From Sphingomonadaceae bacterium (lineage in GTDB: Bacteria; Pseudomonadota; Alphaproteobacteria; Sphingomonadales; Sphingomonadaceae), in the NCBI GenBank assembly GCA_025359445.1, contig JANYGB010000019.1, positions 1 to 64,000 of the forward strand: 64,000 nucleotides of DNA. Direction: 5' to 3'. How positions within the stretch are numbered: position 1 is the stretch's first letter; each line of letters starts with the position of its first letter. The position numbers and the translations under genes were made by a program. Positions 26,069 to 36,672 of this stretch are shown here, piece by piece. The notes below the pieces were generated by a model. That model searched no databases and had not been told where the DNA came from. It worked only from the letters and a program-made list of their open reading frames with translations.

Positions 26069-27534
26069 ATGCTCTAGCCAAGATCCTCGCCTGGCCAATT
26101 GAGGATGACGACGAACTGGGACTGGCGTTGTGGGACGCGGTCGAAGTTGCGCGCGCAGTGCGCGGGGTCGCGGTCGGCCAGTTTCAAGTTTCCGGCGTCG
26201 AGATTGACAGCCGCGATGTGATGCCCGGCGATCTGTTCTTTGCGCTCAAGGGCGAAGCGATGGATGGGCACAAGTTCGTTGCCGCGGCCTTTGCGCGCGG
26301 TGCCGCAGCGGTGGTGGTCGACCGCCCGGTCGATGGCCCGCATGTCCTCGTGGACGATACGACTGCCGCGCTCGCGCTTCTGGCGAAAGCGGCACGGCAG
26401 CGTAGTTCGGCGCAGATTATCGGAGTAACCGGCTCGGTCGGCAAGACCGGGGTCAAGGAAGCGATCTTCGCCGCGCTCGACCGTTCCAGCCGGGGCCAGG
26501 CGCACCGCTCGGTCAAGAGCTACAACAACCATGTCGGCGTGCCGCTCAGCCTGGCGCGAATGCTCGCCCGCGCCAAGTTCGGCATTTTCGAAATGGGTAT
26601 GAATCACGCTGGCGAAATCGCCGCGCTGACCCGGCAAGTGCGGCCCAATATTGCCGTGATCACCACGATTGCGCCGGCGCACATAGAGATGCTCGGCAGC
26701 GAAGAGGCGATTGCCGACGCCAAGGCGGAGATCTTCCAAGGCCTGGAACCCGGAGGCATTGCGATCGTTCCGGCTGACAGCCCGCATTACGCCCGGTTGA
26801 AAGGTGCCGCAGATCGCTTGGGGGTGACGCTTCAGTCGTTCGGCCGGTCGGCGCATGCAACGGTCCGTTTGCTTGACGCGGTGCCAGCTCCGGGCGGCGG
26901 CTCGCTGATTACCGCCGACCTTGGCGACCGGCGGATCTGCTACACCGTGGCCGAACCGGGCGAGCACTGGATTGCCAATTCGCTTTGCGTGATGGCGGTA
27001 GTTCGCGCGGTCGGCGGCGATCTTGGCGCGGCCGGGCTGGCCCTTGCGGAAATGCAGGGGCTCAAGGGCCGGGGCGCGCGCACGGTGCTGACCGCGCGCG
27101 GCGGCGATGGCTCGGGCCAGGCCTTGCTGATCGACGAAAGCTACAACGCCAACCCCGCATCAATGCGCGCCACGCTTGCGCAACTCGGTCAGACTTCGGC
27201 GCGGCGGCGGATTGCGGTACTGGGCGCGATGAAGGAACTGGGCGAACTTGGCCCGGCATTTCACGCCGCACTGCTTGAGCCGCTGGTGGTCGCCAAAATC
27301 GATCAGGTCATCCTGGTGGGCGACGAGATGCAGGTGCTGGCCGATGAACTGGGGAAACCCGGTAAGTCATTGCTTGGCAAGCTACCAGCCATCGCGCATT
27401 GCGGATCGGCCCGCGATGCGCTTGCGCGCTTGCGAGAGCTTGGGGTGGAAAGCGGCGACGCAATTCTCGTCAAAGGGTCGAATTCGGTCGGGCTGGGAAC
27501 TGTAGTTGCAGCTCTGACGCAACAAAAGGATTAG
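26065..27534 (+). CDS. murF: UDP-MurNAc-tripeptide--D-alanyl-D-alanine ligase
   Basis: Last cytoplasmic ligase of the stem peptide, joining D-Ala-D-Ala. 489 aa with ATP loop GSVGKTG (123-129), [15 protein letters not shown], and [18 protein letters not shown] 26065 overlaps the murE stop (ATGA); an upstream GTG in frame at 26056 is less likely. Just 8 bases separate it from mraY. Confidence 0.97.
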   Translation: MNALAKILAWPIEDDDELGLALWDAVEVARAVRGVAVGQFQVSGVEIDSRDVMPGDLFFALKGEAMDGHKFVAAAFARGAAAVVVDRPVDGPHVLVDDTTAALALLAKAARQRSSAQIIGVTGSVGKTGVKEAIFAALDRSSRGQAHRSVKSYNNHVGVPLSLARMLARAKFGIFEMGMNHAGEIAALTRQVRPNIAVITTIAPAHIEMLGSEEAIADAKAEIFQGLEPGGIAIVPADSPHYARLKGAADRLGVTLQSFGRSAHATVRLLDAVPAPGGGSLITADLGDRRICYTVAEPGEHWIANSLCVMAVVRAVGGDLGAAGLALAEMQGLKGRGARTVLTARGGDGSGQALLIDESYNANPASMRATLAQLGQTSARRRIAVLGAMKELGELGPAFHAALLEPLVVAKIDQVILVGDEMQVLADELGKPGKSLLGKLPAIAHCGSARDALARLRELGVESGDAILVKGSNSVGLGTVVAALTQQKD

Positions 27535-27542
27535 GATCAGGC

Positions 27543-28613
27543 ATGCTTTACCTGATCGCACATTACTTTCATTTCGAAGGCGTGGCGAACCTGATCCGCT
27601 ACCAGACGTTTCGCGCGGGCGCAGCACTGATGACAGCGCTTGTCGTCGGATTGGTCATCGGTCCGCGCTTCATCAACATGCTGCGGTTGCGGCAGGGCAA
27701 GGGCCAGCCGATCCGCGCAGACGGTCCGCAATCGCACCTCGCCAAACGCGGCACGCCGACCATGGGCGGGCTGATGATCCTGGTGTCGTTGCTGTTTTCG
27801 ATGCTGCTGTGGATGGACCTCAGCGATCCGTTCGTCTGGGCCTGCCTTGCAGTGACCGGCGGGTTCGGGCTGATCGGGTTCCTCGACGATTACGACAAGG
27901 TCAAAAAGCGCAGCTCCGTCGGGATTTCCGGGCGGGTTCGGCTGCTGGCAGAATTTGCGGTGGCGGGGGTCGCCAGTTGGATCATCGTCAGCCATGTCGG
28001 GACCAATCTCTATATCCCGGTGCTGAGTTATCACTACATTCCGCTGGGTTGGCTGTATTACCCCTTCGCCGCACTGGTGATGGTTGGCGCGGGCAATGCG
28101 GTTAACCTGACTGACGGTCTGGATGGTCTCGCCACTATGCCGGTGGTGATCGCGGCAGGCGCATTCGCAATCATTGCCTACCTCGCCGGCCGGGTCGATT
28201 TTGCGCATTACCTGGGCATCCCGCATGTCCCGGGTGCGGGCGAGCTGGCGATCCTGTGCGCGGCGATCATGGGCGCGGGGCTGGCCTTCCTGTGGTTCAA
28301 CGCGCCGCCAGCGGCAGTGTTCATGGGCGATACCGGCAGTCTTGCACTGGGCGGGGCACTGGGCGCAATCGCGGTCGCGGCGCATCATGAGATCGTGCTG
28401 GCCATCGTCGGCGGGCTGTTCGTGCTCGAAGCGGTTTCGGTGATAATCCAGGTCGCGGTGTACAAGCGCACCGGCAAACGCGTGTTCAAGATGGCGCCGA
28501 TCCACCATCACTTCGAACAATTGGGCTGGCAGGAAGCCACCGTGGTGATCCGCTTCTGGATCGTCTCGATCGTGCTCGCGCTGATCGGGCTGTCGACGCT
28601 CAAGCTGCGATGA
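27543..28613 (+). CDS. mraY: Phospho-N-acetylmuramoyl-pentapeptide transferase
   Basis: Transfers phospho-MurNAc-pentapeptide to undecaprenyl phosphate, making lipid I at the inner membrane. 356 aa, about ten helices. The catalytic Asp115/Asp116 pair is in [20 protein letters not shown] follows, and the cytoplasmic [11 protein letters not shown] loop lies near the C-terminus. ATG 27543 is chosen over the long upstream extension that overlaps murF. Stop overlaps murD by 4 bases. Confidence 0.97.
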   Translation: MLYLIAHYFHFEGVANLIRYQTFRAGAALMTALVVGLVIGPRFINMLRLRQGKGQPIRADGPQSHLAKRGTPTMGGLMILVSLLFSMLLWMDLSDPFVWACLAVTGGFGLIGFLDDYDKVKKRSSVGISGRVRLLAEFAVAGVASWIIVSHVGTNLYIPVLSYHYIPLGWLYYPFAALVMVGAGNAVNLTDGLDGLATMPVVIAAGAFAIIAYLAGRVDFAHYLGIPHVPGAGELAILCAAIMGAGLAFLWFNAPPAAVFMGDTGSLALGGALGAIAVAAHHEIVLAIVGGLFVLEAVSVIIQVAVYKRTGKRVFKMAPIHHHFEQLGWQEATVVIRFWIVSIVLALIGLSTLKLR

Positions 28614-29950
28614 TCACCACCCCCGCCTTTGCCGGACAGCGGTTTGCAGTGCTGGGCCTCGCCCGGTCGGGCATGTCGGCGGTGAACAGTCTGCTCGCGG
28701 GCGGAGCAAGCGTCACCGCGTGGGACAGCCGCGAGGAACCGCGCCGCGCGATCGGCGATCGCTGCGCGCTGGCCGATCCGGTCGGGATGAACCTGAGCGG
28801 ATTTGCCGGGGTGGTGGTGTCCCCGGGGGTACCGCTTAACCAGCATCCGATTGCCGGGCACGCGGCGAGCTTCGGCGTGCCGGTGATCGGCGATATTGAA
28901 CTGTTCGCGCAGGCCCGGCCCAATTTGCCCGCGCACCGCGTGGTCGGAATTACCGGGACTAACGGCAAATCGACTACCACTGCGCTGCTCCACCATATCG
29001 TCCAGAGCGCCGCACTGCCGACCCGGATGGGCGGCAATATCGGGTTGCCGATCCTGGGGCAGAATCCGCTCGACGCCGGCGGGGTCTATATCCTTGAGCT
29101 GTCGAGTTATCAGCTTGATCTCACGCAGACGCTGCAATGTGACGTTGCGGCGCTGCTTAACGTAACGCCGGACCACCTTGACCGGTATGATGGATTTACC
29201 GGCTATGCCGCGTCCAAGGCGCGGCTGTTCGCGATGCAGCGCGCTGATCAGTTTGCGGTGTTCGGAACGTCGGATGCGATGACCCAAGGGATCGCCGCGC
29301 GCGAAAGCCAGCTGCGCGATCCCGCCAAAGTCCGCATCGTCGATGGTACTGATCTGGCTGCGCTGCAGGCCGACTGGCCCTCGCTTCAGGGCCCGCACAA
29401 CCTCCAGAACGCGGCAGTGGCAGTGGCGATTGCCGACGCGCTGGGGCTGACTGCGGCGCAGTGGCGTCCAGCGCTCGCCAGCTTCCGGGGCCTGCCGCAC
29501 CGCATGGAACGCGTCGCCGATGTGAACGGGGTGATGTTCATAAATGACAGCAAGGCAACCAATCCTGCCTCGACCGCACCTGCGCTCGCCGCGTTCCCGC
29601 CGAATCCGCGCCGCCGGATTCACTGGATCGTCGGCGGACTGCCCAAGGACGATAGCCTGGGCGAATGCATGCCGTTCGTCGGTAATGTCGCTGCGGCTTA
29701 TACCATCGGGGAGGCCGGGCCGCTGTTTGCCGATTTGCTCGAAGACCAGGTTCCGGTGACTCGCAGCGAGATGATGTGTGAGGCGATCCGCCAAGCGATG
29801 GACGTGGCGCAGCCGGGCGACGTGGTCCTGCTCTCGCCCGCTTGCGCCAGTTTTGACCAGTTCCGCGATTACGAGGCCCGCGGCGATGCGTTCCGGCAAA
29901 TTGTGCAGGCGCTGTCCGCACCCGCAGCACCGCTGCGAGCCAAGCGCTGA
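28610..29950 (+). CDS. murD: UDP-N-acetylmuramoylalanine--D-glutamate ligase
   Basis: Adds D-glutamate to UDP-MurNAc-L-Ala. 446 aa with N-terminal Rossmann-like [18 protein letters not shown] loop GTNGKST (116-122), and LSSYQLDLT and [13 protein letters not shown] blocks. Cytoplasmic. ATG overlaps mraY by 4 bases and its stop shares one base with the ftsW start. Confidence 0.97.
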   Translation: MITTPAFAGQRFAVLGLARSGMSAVNSLLAGGASVTAWDSREEPRRAIGDRCALADPVGMNLSGFAGVVVSPGVPLNQHPIAGHAASFGVPVIGDIELFAQARPNLPAHRVVGITGTNGKSTTTALLHHIVQSAALPTRMGGNIGLPILGQNPLDAGGVYILELSSYQLDLTQTLQCDVAALLNVTPDHLDRYDGFTGYAASKARLFAMQRADQFAVFGTSDAMTQGIAARESQLRDPAKVRIVDGTDLAALQADWPSLQGPHNLQNAAVAVAIADALGLTAAQWRPALASFRGLPHRMERVADVNGVMFINDSKATNPASTAPALAAFPPNPRRRIHWIVGGLPKDDSLGECMPFVGNVAAAYTIGEAGPLFADLLEDQVPVTRSEMMCEAIRQAMDVAQPGDVVLLSPACASFDQFRDYEARGDAFRQIVQALSAPAAPLRAKR

Positions 29951-31185
29951 TGGCTTCAAATCCCCCTCTGGTGCCGCGCGGCGGACGGCTTGGCACCGAA
30001 AGTGCAGCCCAGCGTCACAAGCAGCGCCGCCGCAATGACCTCGCCATCTGGTGGCGCGAGATCGACCGCGGGCTGCTGCTGATCGTGCTGATCCTGATGG
30101 CAATTGGCACCGCTGCAGTGGCGGCCGCAAGCCCGGCAAGCGCCCGGCGGCTGTCGACCAGCAAAGTGCGGCTCGATGAGCTACACTTCTTTTACATTCA
30201 CCTGCGCTGGCAGTTCCTTGGCCTTATCGCGATGTTCGGGGCGAGCATGATGCCGCGCGACATGGCGCGGCGGGCGGGGATTTTGCTCGGCTTTGCAATG
30301 CTGATCGGGCTGATGCTGGTTCCGGTCGCGGGGTTCAGCGTCAACGGCGCGCGGCGCTGGCTCAATTTGGGCATGTCATTGCAGCCGTCTGAATTCCTCA
30401 AACCTGCTTTCGCGATCATCCTCGCGTGGATCCTGTCGTGGCGCGTGCGCGATCCGGGTCTGCCGGCGATCGAGCTTAGCACCGGGCTGATGGGGATGAT
30501 CGCGGTGCTGCTGATGGCCCAGCCCGATTTCGGATCGACCATCCTGTTTGGCGGGGTATGGTTCGTCATGGTGCTAATGTCGGGAATTTCGGTGAAACGC
30601 ATTGGCCTGGCTGGCGGGGCTGGAGTGGCCGGCGTGGTGCTGGCCTATATGTTCTATGAAAACGCGCGCAACCGGATCGACAGTTTCGTCGGCGGCGGCA
30701 CTGCCTTCGATCAGGTTGATCTCGCGCAGCGCACTTTGCTGGGCGGCGGCTGGACCGGCACCGGGATGTGGCTCGGCACCCGCAAGCTTGGTCTGCCCGA
30801 AGCGCATACCGATTACATCTTCTCGGTCATCGGCGAGGAATTCGGGTTGATCGCCTGCGCGATAATCGTGGCCTTGTATCTTGCGCTCGTTACCCGCGTG
30901 CTGTTGCGGCTGCTTGATGAGGAAGACTTGTTCACCACCCTTGCCGCAGCCGGATTGACCGCGCAGCTGGGCGGACAAGCGTTTATCAATATCCTCGTCA
31001 ACCTCCAGTTGTTCCCGTCCAAGGGGATGACCTTGCCGCTGATCTCCTACGGCGGTTCCTCGACTATCGCGATTTGCCTGGGCGTCGGGTTCCTGCTCGC
31101 GATCACGCGGCGCAATCCCTATATCAAGCGCGAGCGGTTTTCGCTGCGCCAGTTGGGTGCCAAGCCACGGGAGCAGCGGCGATGA
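29950..31185 (+). CDS. ftsW: Septal peptidoglycan glycosyltransferase FtsW
   Basis: SEDS-family membrane polymerase acting with FtsI at the septum. 411 aa. It has the GARRWLNLGMSLQPSEFLKP loop and LPEAHTDYIFSVIGEEFG, followed by GMTLPLISYGGSSTIAI, all diagnostic. The N-terminal 35 residues are basic and cytoplasmic; about ten helices follow. The first codons overlap the murD stop by one base. FtsW rather than RodA is inferred from the cluster position. Confidence 0.96.
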   Translation: MASNPPLVPRGGRLGTESAAQRHKQRRRNDLAIWWREIDRGLLLIVLILMAIGTAAVAAASPASARRLSTSKVRLDELHFFYIHLRWQFLGLIAMFGASMMPRDMARRAGILLGFAMLIGLMLVPVAGFSVNGARRWLNLGMSLQPSEFLKPAFAIILAWILSWRVRDPGLPAIELSTGLMGMIAVLLMAQPDFGSTILFGGVWFVMVLMSGISVKRIGLAGGAGVAGVVLAYMFYENARNRIDSFVGGGTAFDQVDLAQRTLLGGGWTGTGMWLGTRKLGLPEAHTDYIFSVIGEEFGLIACAIIVALYLALVTRVLLRLLDEEDLFTTLAAAGLTAQLGGQAFINILVNLQLFPSKGMTLPLISYGGSSTIAICLGVGFLLAITRRNPYIKRERFSLRQLGAKPREQRR

Positions 31186-32345
31186 GCAGCGTTTCGCGTC
31201 ATTATGTCCTCGCCGCTGGGGGCACTGGCGGGCACTTGATCCCGGCCTTCGCGCTCGCGGCCGAGCTTGAGGCGCGCGGGCACCATGTTGCGCTGATCAC
31301 CGATGATCGCGGCAACCGGTTGCCGGGCAAGCCGCACGCGCTGGTCAGCCATGTCCTCCCCGCCGGGCGCTTTGGCAAAAACCCGCTACTGTGGCCCAAG
31401 GCTGCAGAGGCGGTTTACGAAGGCAAGCGCATGGCGTTGCGGTTGTTTGAAAGCTTTCAGCCCAGCGCGGTGATCGGGTTTGGCGGTTATCCGGCTCTGC
31501 CTGCGCTGTGGGCGGCGACAAGCGTGGGCGTGCCGAGCGTCATCCACGAACAGAACGCCGTGCTTGGCCGGGTCAATCGCCTGCTCGCCGGGCGCGTCGA
31601 TGCGATCGCGACTTCGTACCGCGAGGTCGCGCGCCTTGCACCCAAGCATGCCAGCAAGGTCCATCTGGTCGGCAATCCGGTCCGCGCTGAGGTCCTCGCG
31701 CTGCGCGATCAGCCGTTCCCGCCGTTCAGCGAGGAAGGCCTGCTGCGCGTGCTGGTGACCGGCGGGAGCCAGGGCGCAAGCGTGCTGTCGGCGGTCGTGC
31801 CCGATGGGCTGGCGATGCTCCCCCCGGCCTTGCGCGGCCGCTTGCAAGTCACCCAGCAATGCCGCGCCGAGGATATCGACGCGGTCCGCGCGCGCTATGC
31901 CGGGCACGAAATTCCCGCTGAGCTTGGGACCTATTTCGAGGACATGGCAGCGCGGCTCGCGGACTCGCACCTGTTCATCGGCCGCGCCGGGGCCTCGACC
32001 ATTGCCGAGCTGACTGCAGTCGGTCGCCCGGCGATCCTCGTGCCGCTGCCGATTGCGACCGACGATCACCAGGCGGCCAACACCCGCGAAGTTTGCACAA
32101 TGGGCGGGGCGCGGATGATCCGGCAGGACCGGTTCACGCCGGTGGAACTCGCCAAGCAAATCCAGGCGATCGCGATGAACCCCGAAACGCTCGCCACAGC
32201 GGCGCATGCGGCGTGGAATTGCGGCTATCCGAACGCCGCCAGCGACCTTGCCGATCTGGTCGAAGGCTTCGGCGGCGCGCCGCTGATGGATGTGATCCAG
32301 GTCGCGCGTGAAGTGGCGGCAAGCGGGCAAGAGCAGGTCGCGTGA
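31182..32345 (+). CDS. murG: Undecaprenyldiphospho-muramoylpentapeptide GlcNAc transferase
   Basis: Adds GlcNAc to lipid I, yielding lipid II, on the cytoplasmic face of the membrane. 387 aa GT28 enzyme with the GGTGGH loop at 13-18, GFGGYPALPAL, HEQNAVLGRVNR, and the GRAGASTIAEL donor-site motif. ATG overlaps ftsW by 4 bases. A family B repeat separates it from murC, which interrupts the chain of overlapping genes. Confidence 0.97.
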   Translation: MSSVSRHYVLAAGGTGGHLIPAFALAAELEARGHHVALITDDRGNRLPGKPHALVSHVLPAGRFGKNPLLWPKAAEAVYEGKRMALRLFESFQPSAVIGFGGYPALPALWAATSVGVPSVIHEQNAVLGRVNRLLAGRVDAIATSYREVARLAPKHASKVHLVGNPVRAEVLALRDQPFPPFSEEGLLRVLVTGGSQGASVLSAVVPDGLAMLPPALRGRLQVTQQCRAEDIDAVRARYAGHEIPAELGTYFEDMAARLADSHLFIGRAGASTIAELTAVGRPAILVPLPIATDDHQAANTREVCTMGGARMIRQDRFTPVELAKQIQAIAMNPETLATAAHAAWNCGYPNAASDLADLVEGFGGAPLMDVIQVAREVAASGQEQVA

Positions 32346-32360
32346 TGGAGCCGCAATCCC

Positions 32361-32440
32361 GTCATCCCCGCGAAAGCGGGGATCGCTGGCCGCTTGATCC
32401 GACCTGGAGGCCAGCGGTCCCCGGTCGAGCCGGGGACGAC
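32361..32440. repeat. Family B palindromic repeat between murG and murC
   Basis: GTCATCCCCG...CGGGGACGAC outer arms with inner GGGGATCGCTGGCC and GGCCAGCGGTCCCC arms; each half also forms its own small hairpin (CCCCGCGAAAGCGGGG and CCCCGGTCGAGCCGGGG). It ends 5 bases before the murC ATG. Relatives lie at 46201-46288 and, more divergent, 55976-56072. Confidence 0.8.
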
Positions 32441-32445
32441 GGACG

Positions 32446-33858
32446 ATGAAAGGCGTCGGCACTGAAATCGGCACCATTCACTTCGTCGGAATCGGCGGGA
32501 TTGGCATGTCGGGCATCGCCGAAGTGATGCACAACCTCGGCTACACCGTGCAGGGCAGCGATATTGCTGAAGGTTATGTGGTCGAAGGGCTGCGCGCACG
32601 CGGGATCAAGGTGATGATCGGCCACGTGGCTGAGAACTTGGGCGATGCTGCGGTGGTAGTAACCTCGACAGCGGTCAAGCGCAGCAACCCCGAAGTCGCC
32701 GCCGCTCTCGAACACCGGATCCCGGTGGTGCGCCGCGCTGAAATGCTCGCCGAGCTGATGCGGCTCAAGCGCACTGTCGCGGTCGCGGGAACGCACGGCA
32801 AGACCACCACCACCTCGATGGTCGCAGCGCTGCTCGATGCGGGCGGGATCGACCCGACCGTGATCAACGGCGGGATCATCAATTCCTATGGCTCGAACGC
32901 GCGGCTCGGCGCGAGCGACTGGATGGTGGTCGAGGCCGACGAAAGCGATGGCTCGTTCCTGCGGCTCGACGGGACCATCGCGGTGGTCACCAACATCGAT
33001 CCCGAACACCTCGATCACTACGGCAGCTTCGACGCGGTGAAAGAGGCCTTCGTCGAATTCATCGAGAATGTGCCGTTCTATGGCTGCGCGGTGCTGTGCA
33101 TCGATCATCCCGAAGTCCAGGCCGTGATCCCCCGGGTGCGCGATCGGCGCGTGGTGACTTACGGCTTTTCCGCGCAGGCCGATGTGCGCGGTGAGAACGT
33201 TACGCCTTATCCCGGCGGCAACACGTTCGACGTGATGATCCGCCAGCGTGATGGCAGCCAGCGCCGGATTGCCGCGATCGACCTGCCGATGCCGGGCCGT
33301 CACAATGTCCAGAACGCGCTGGCCGCAGTTGCGGTGGCTTCGGAAATGGGCTGCGCGGACGATGTGATCCAAACGGGCTTTGCTAAATTTCACGGGGTCA
33401 AACGGCGCTTTACCAAGGTTGGTGAGGTCAACGGTGCCACAGTAATCGACGACTACGGCCACCACCCGGTTGAAATCCGCGCAGTGTTGGCTGCTGCGCG
33501 CGAAGGGGTCCAAACAGGCCGGGTTATCGCGGTGGTCCAGCCGCACCGGTTCACGCGGCTGCGCGATCATCTCGAAGACTTCGAAAGCGCCTTCAACGAC
33601 GCCGACATCGTCTTCGCGGCGCCAGTTTACGCCGCAGGTGAACAGCCGATCGACGGGATCAGTTCTGACGCGATGGTTAAGGGCATGAAAGCGCGCGGGC
33701 ACCGCTCGGCGCAGGTTGTCTCGGGGCCGGAGGAACTGGCGCAGTTGCTCGCCGAAGTGGTCGAACCGGGCGACATGGTGGTGTGCCTTGGCGCGGGGGA
33801 TATCACCAAGTGGGCGGCTGGTTTGGCCGATGCTGTTGCAGCGCGGAGGGCGGCATGA
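32446..33858 (+). CDS. murC: UDP-N-acetylmuramate--L-alanine ligase
   Basis: First peptide ligase of the stem peptide. 470 aa with [19 protein letters not shown] loop GTHGKT (115-120), and the [15 protein letters not shown] block ([16 protein letters not shown]). Cytoplasmic. ATG 32446 lies immediately after the family B repeat, with no strong ribosome site of its own beyond repeat bases, so translation may depend on the repeat. Stop overlaps murB. Confidence 0.97.
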   Translation: MKGVGTEIGTIHFVGIGGIGMSGIAEVMHNLGYTVQGSDIAEGYVVEGLRARGIKVMIGHVAENLGDAAVVVTSTAVKRSNPEVAAALEHRIPVVRRAEMLAELMRLKRTVAVAGTHGKTTTTSMVAALLDAGGIDPTVINGGIINSYGSNARLGASDWMVVEADESDGSFLRLDGTIAVVTNIDPEHLDHYGSFDAVKEAFVEFIENVPFYGCAVLCIDHPEVQAVIPRVRDRRVVTYGFSAQADVRGENVTPYPGGNTFDVMIRQRDGSQRRIAAIDLPMPGRHNVQNALAAVAVASEMGCADDVIQTGFAKFHGVKRRFTKVGEVNGATVIDDYGHHPVEIRAVLAAAREGVQTGRVIAVVQPHRFTRLRDHLEDFESAFNDADIVFAAPVYAAGEQPIDGISSDAMVKGMKARGHRSAQVVSGPEELAQLLAEVVEPGDMVVCLGAGDITKWAAGLADAVAARRAA

Positions 33859-34748
33859 TGGCCGATACTCTGCCGCGCGTTGCAGGCAAACTCACCCCCA
33901 ACGCCCCGCTCGCGCCGCTCGTCTGGTTCAAATCGGGCGGCACGGCTGAATGGCTGTTCGAGGCTAAAGACGTGGCTGACCTGCAAGCTTTCCTGCGCGA
34001 TCTCGATCCTGCAGTGCCGGTGATGGCGCTCGGGCTGGGGTCCAACCTGATCGTGCGCGATGGCGGCGTTCCGGGAGTGGTCGTGCGGCTGGGCAAGGCT
34101 TTTGCCAAAGTAACGCTTTCCGCCGACCACACGCTCGCTTGCGGCGGCGGTGCCTCGGGCATCCTCGTCTCCTCGACCGCGCGGGATAACGGCATTGCGG
34201 GTCTTGAATTCCTCCGCTCGATCCCCGGCACGGTTGGCGGGTTCGTGCGGATGAACGGCGGCGCTTACGGCGGCGAGGTCAAGGATATCCTTGTCGATTG
34301 CGACGTTGTCCTGCGCTGCGGAACATTGCAAACCCTCAGCAACACAACGCTCAACTATACCTACCGGCACTCGAGCCTGCCCGAAGGTGCCATCGTTGTG
34401 GCAGCCCGGTTCAAAAGCCACGCGGGTAAACCAGACGAAATCCAGGCCGAAATGGACCGGATCGCCGCCAGCCGCGAAGCCAGCCAGCCGCTGCGCTCGA
34501 AGACCGGCGGCAGCACCTTCAAAAACCCCGAAGGCCACAAGGCTTGGCAACTGGTCGATCAAGCCGGGTGCCGGGGGCTGACCATCGGCGGGGCGCAGGT
34601 CAGCGAGAAGCACTGCAACTTCCTGCTCAACCTCGGCGAGGCCACCAGCGCCGATATCGAAGCGCTGGGCGAAGAAGTGCGGCGGCGGGTGAAGGAGAAG
34701 TCGGGCGTGACGCTCGAATGGGAAATTCAGAGGGTGGGTGCGGCATGA
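33855..34748 (+). CDS. murB: UDP-N-acetylenolpyruvoylglucosamine reductase
   Basis: NADPH/FAD enzyme converting UDP-GlcNAc-enolpyruvate to UDP-MurNAc. 297 aa. FAD-binding blocks [34 protein letters not shown] and the catalytic-Ser segment [17 protein letters not shown] are clear. Two adjacent ATGs (33855, 33858) are possible; the first overlaps the murC stop. Stop overlaps ddl by 4 bases. Confidence 0.97.
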   Translation: MMADTLPRVAGKLTPNAPLAPLVWFKSGGTAEWLFEAKDVADLQAFLRDLDPAVPVMALGLGSNLIVRDGGVPGVVVRLGKAFAKVTLSADHTLACGGGASGILVSSTARDNGIAGLEFLRSIPGTVGGFVRMNGGAYGGEVKDILVDCDVVLRCGTLQTLSNTTLNYTYRHSSLPEGAIVVAARFKSHAGKPDEIQAEMDRIAASREASQPLRSKTGGSTFKNPEGHKAWQLVDQAGCRGLTIGGAQVSEKHCNFLLNLGEATSADIEALGEEVRRRVKEKSGVTLEWEIQRVGAA

Positions 34749-35689
34749 CCCTCCCCAAACTTCACGTCGCGGTCCTGATGGGCGGGTGGTCGAATGAACG
34801 GTCGGTTTCGCTGATGAGCGGCGAGGGCGTGGCCTCGGCGCTGGAGGAACGCGGCCACCGGGTCACCCGGATCGACATGGCCCGCGATGTGGCGCAGCGG
34901 CTGGCGGAGACTGCGCCCGATGTGGTGTTCAACGCGCTCCACGGCTCGCCGGGCGAAGACGGCACGGTGCAGGGCATGATGGACTTGATGGGACTGACTT
35001 ACACCCACTCGGGCCTCGCCACTTCGGTGATCGCGATCGACAAGGAACTGACCAAGCAGGCGCTCGTGCCGCACGGCATTCCAATGCCCGGCGGGCGGAT
35101 TGTCGACACTGCCGAGATCTATGAGCGCGACCCGCTTGAGCGGCCGTACGTGCTCAAGCCGGTCAACGAAGGCTCGTCGGTCGGCGTGGCGATTGTCACC
35201 GATGAAGGCAATTACGGCAATCCGATCAGCCCCTTGGCCAAGGGGCCGTGGCAGGAGTTTGATCGCCTGCTCGCCGAGCCGTTTATTCGCGGGCGTGAGC
35301 TGACCACTGCGGTGCTGGGTGATCGGGCTCTGCTGGTGACCGAGCTCAAGCCCAAATCAGGCTTCTACGATTTCGACGCAAAATATACCGACGGGATGAC
35401 CGAGCACATCTGCCCGGCCGAAATTCCCGACGATATTACAAAGGCTTGCCTCGATCTTGCATTGCGGGCACACCGCATTTTGGGGTGTAGCGGGTGCAGC
35501 CGGACCGATTTCCGCTGGGATGACGAGCGCGGGCTCGAGGGGCTGTTCGTGCTTGAAACCAACACCCAACCGGGCATGACCCCGCTAAGCCTCGTCCCCG
35601 AACAGGCGCGGCATCTCGGTATCGAATACGGCGAACTGGTCGAGATCATCATTGCCGATGCACTGGCCCGGAAGGATGCGCAAAAGTGA
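34745..35689 (+). CDS. ddl: D-alanine--D-alanine ligase
   Basis: Joins two D-Ala for MurF. 314 aa ATP-grasp enzyme with LMGGWSNERSVSLMSG, NALHGSPGEDGTVQGMMD, KPVNEGSSVGVAIV, and the metal-site block ETNTQPGMTPLSLVPEQA. The segment GCSGCSRTDFRWDD is slightly unusual (two Cys). Overlaps murB and ftsQ by 4 bases each. DdlB-type by position. Confidence 0.97.
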   Translation: MTLPKLHVAVLMGGWSNERSVSLMSGEGVASALEERGHRVTRIDMARDVAQRLAETAPDVVFNALHGSPGEDGTVQGMMDLMGLTYTHSGLATSVIAIDKELTKQALVPHGIPMPGGRIVDTAEIYERDPLERPYVLKPVNEGSSVGVAIVTDEGNYGNPISPLAKGPWQEFDRLLAEPFIRGRELTTAVLGDRALLVTELKPKSGFYDFDAKYTDGMTEHICPAEIPDDITKACLDLALRAHRILGCSGCSRTDFRWDDERGLEGLFVLETNTQPGMTPLSLVPEQARHLGIEYGELVEIIIADALARKDAQK

Positions 35690-36672
35690 GCGGGACCAAG
35701 ATCAAACGCGGCGGCAAAAGCGTGCGGCGGGTCGCCTCGGCGCAAGGCAAGGCGCGGCAGGTGCGCGCAGCCAAGGCGCGGACCGGCTCGGCGATCGATA
35801 CGATCATGGCGATCCAGCCGTTCAGCGAACGCCAGCTGCACCGCATTTTCCTCGCCATGATCCTGGGCGGCGCGGTGGTGCTGGCGTGGATGGCGGCGAG
35901 CTTTGCCGGGGTGCCGACGATGGCGCAGGAGCAGCTGGCGCGCCTGGCGCATCAGGCCGGGTTTGAGCTGCACAATGTCAACGTGCGCGGGACCAAGCAT
36001 CTCAACGAATTGAAGGTGTACCAGATCGCGCTCGCGGACCGTGACCGGGCTATGCCCTTCGTCGATCTCGATACGGTGCGCGGGCGGTTGATGGCGCTGT
36101 CATGGGTCGAGGATGCGCGGGTTTCGCGGCAGCTCCCCGATACGCTGGTGATCGACATTGTTGAACGCAAGCCGGTGGCAGTGCTGGCCAAGCCTGACCG
36201 GTTCGTGCTGATCGATGCAACCGGACGCGAGCTTGAGAACGTCTCGGAAGAGCGCACCAAGGGCAAGCTGGTCCTCTCCGGCCCCGGCGCGGGGCAGCAG
36301 GTTGCCGCGCTGTCTGGGTTGCTTGATGCGGCCCCGGCGCTACGTCCGCAGCTGAGGAGCGCTGAATGGGTCGGCAACCGCCGCTGGAACCTGACCTTCA
36401 AGACCGGACAACTGCTCGCGCTGCCCGAAGGCAAGGACGACAGCGCCAAGTCGCTGGTCACTTTTGCCCAGCTTGACGGGCGCAACCGTTTGCTCGGCGG
36501 CAAGGCGGTGGCCTTCGATATGCGCGCAGGCGACCGGATTTATATTCGCATGCCCGATCGCACCGATCCGGTCGAATCCGCGCACCTGGCGCCGACGCCC
36601 AAGGCAACGACGGCACCGACAACGCTGCCCACCGGCAACCCGGCCAAACCGCCGAAGAAGGAAGTCGACTGA
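35686..36672 (+). CDS. ftsQ: Cell division protein FtsQ
   Basis: Bitopic divisome protein of the FtsQLB complex. 328 aa, GTG start. The basic cytoplasmic N-terminus (about 1-48) is followed by a helix (FLAMILGGAVVLAWMAASFA, about 58-77). A POTRA domain (FELHNVNVRGTKHLNELKVY) and a beta-rich C-terminal domain with VSRQLPDTLVIDIVERKPVA come next. The Thr/Pro-rich tail ends the protein. It overlaps ddl by 4 bases and ftsA by one. Confidence 0.95.
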   Translation: MSGTKIKRGGKSVRRVASAQGKARQVRAAKARTGSAIDTIMAIQPFSERQLHRIFLAMILGGAVVLAWMAASFAGVPTMAQEQLARLAHQAGFELHNVNVRGTKHLNELKVYQIALADRDRAMPFVDLDTVRGRLMALSWVEDARVSRQLPDTLVIDIVERKPVAVLAKPDRFVLIDATGRELENVSEERTKGKLVLSGPGAGQQVAALSGLLDAAPALRPQLRSAEWVGNRRWNLTFKTGQLLALPEGKDDSAKSLVTFAQLDGRNRLLGGKAVAFDMRAGDRIYIRMPDRTDPVESAHLAPTPKATTAPTTLPTGNPAKPPKKEVD

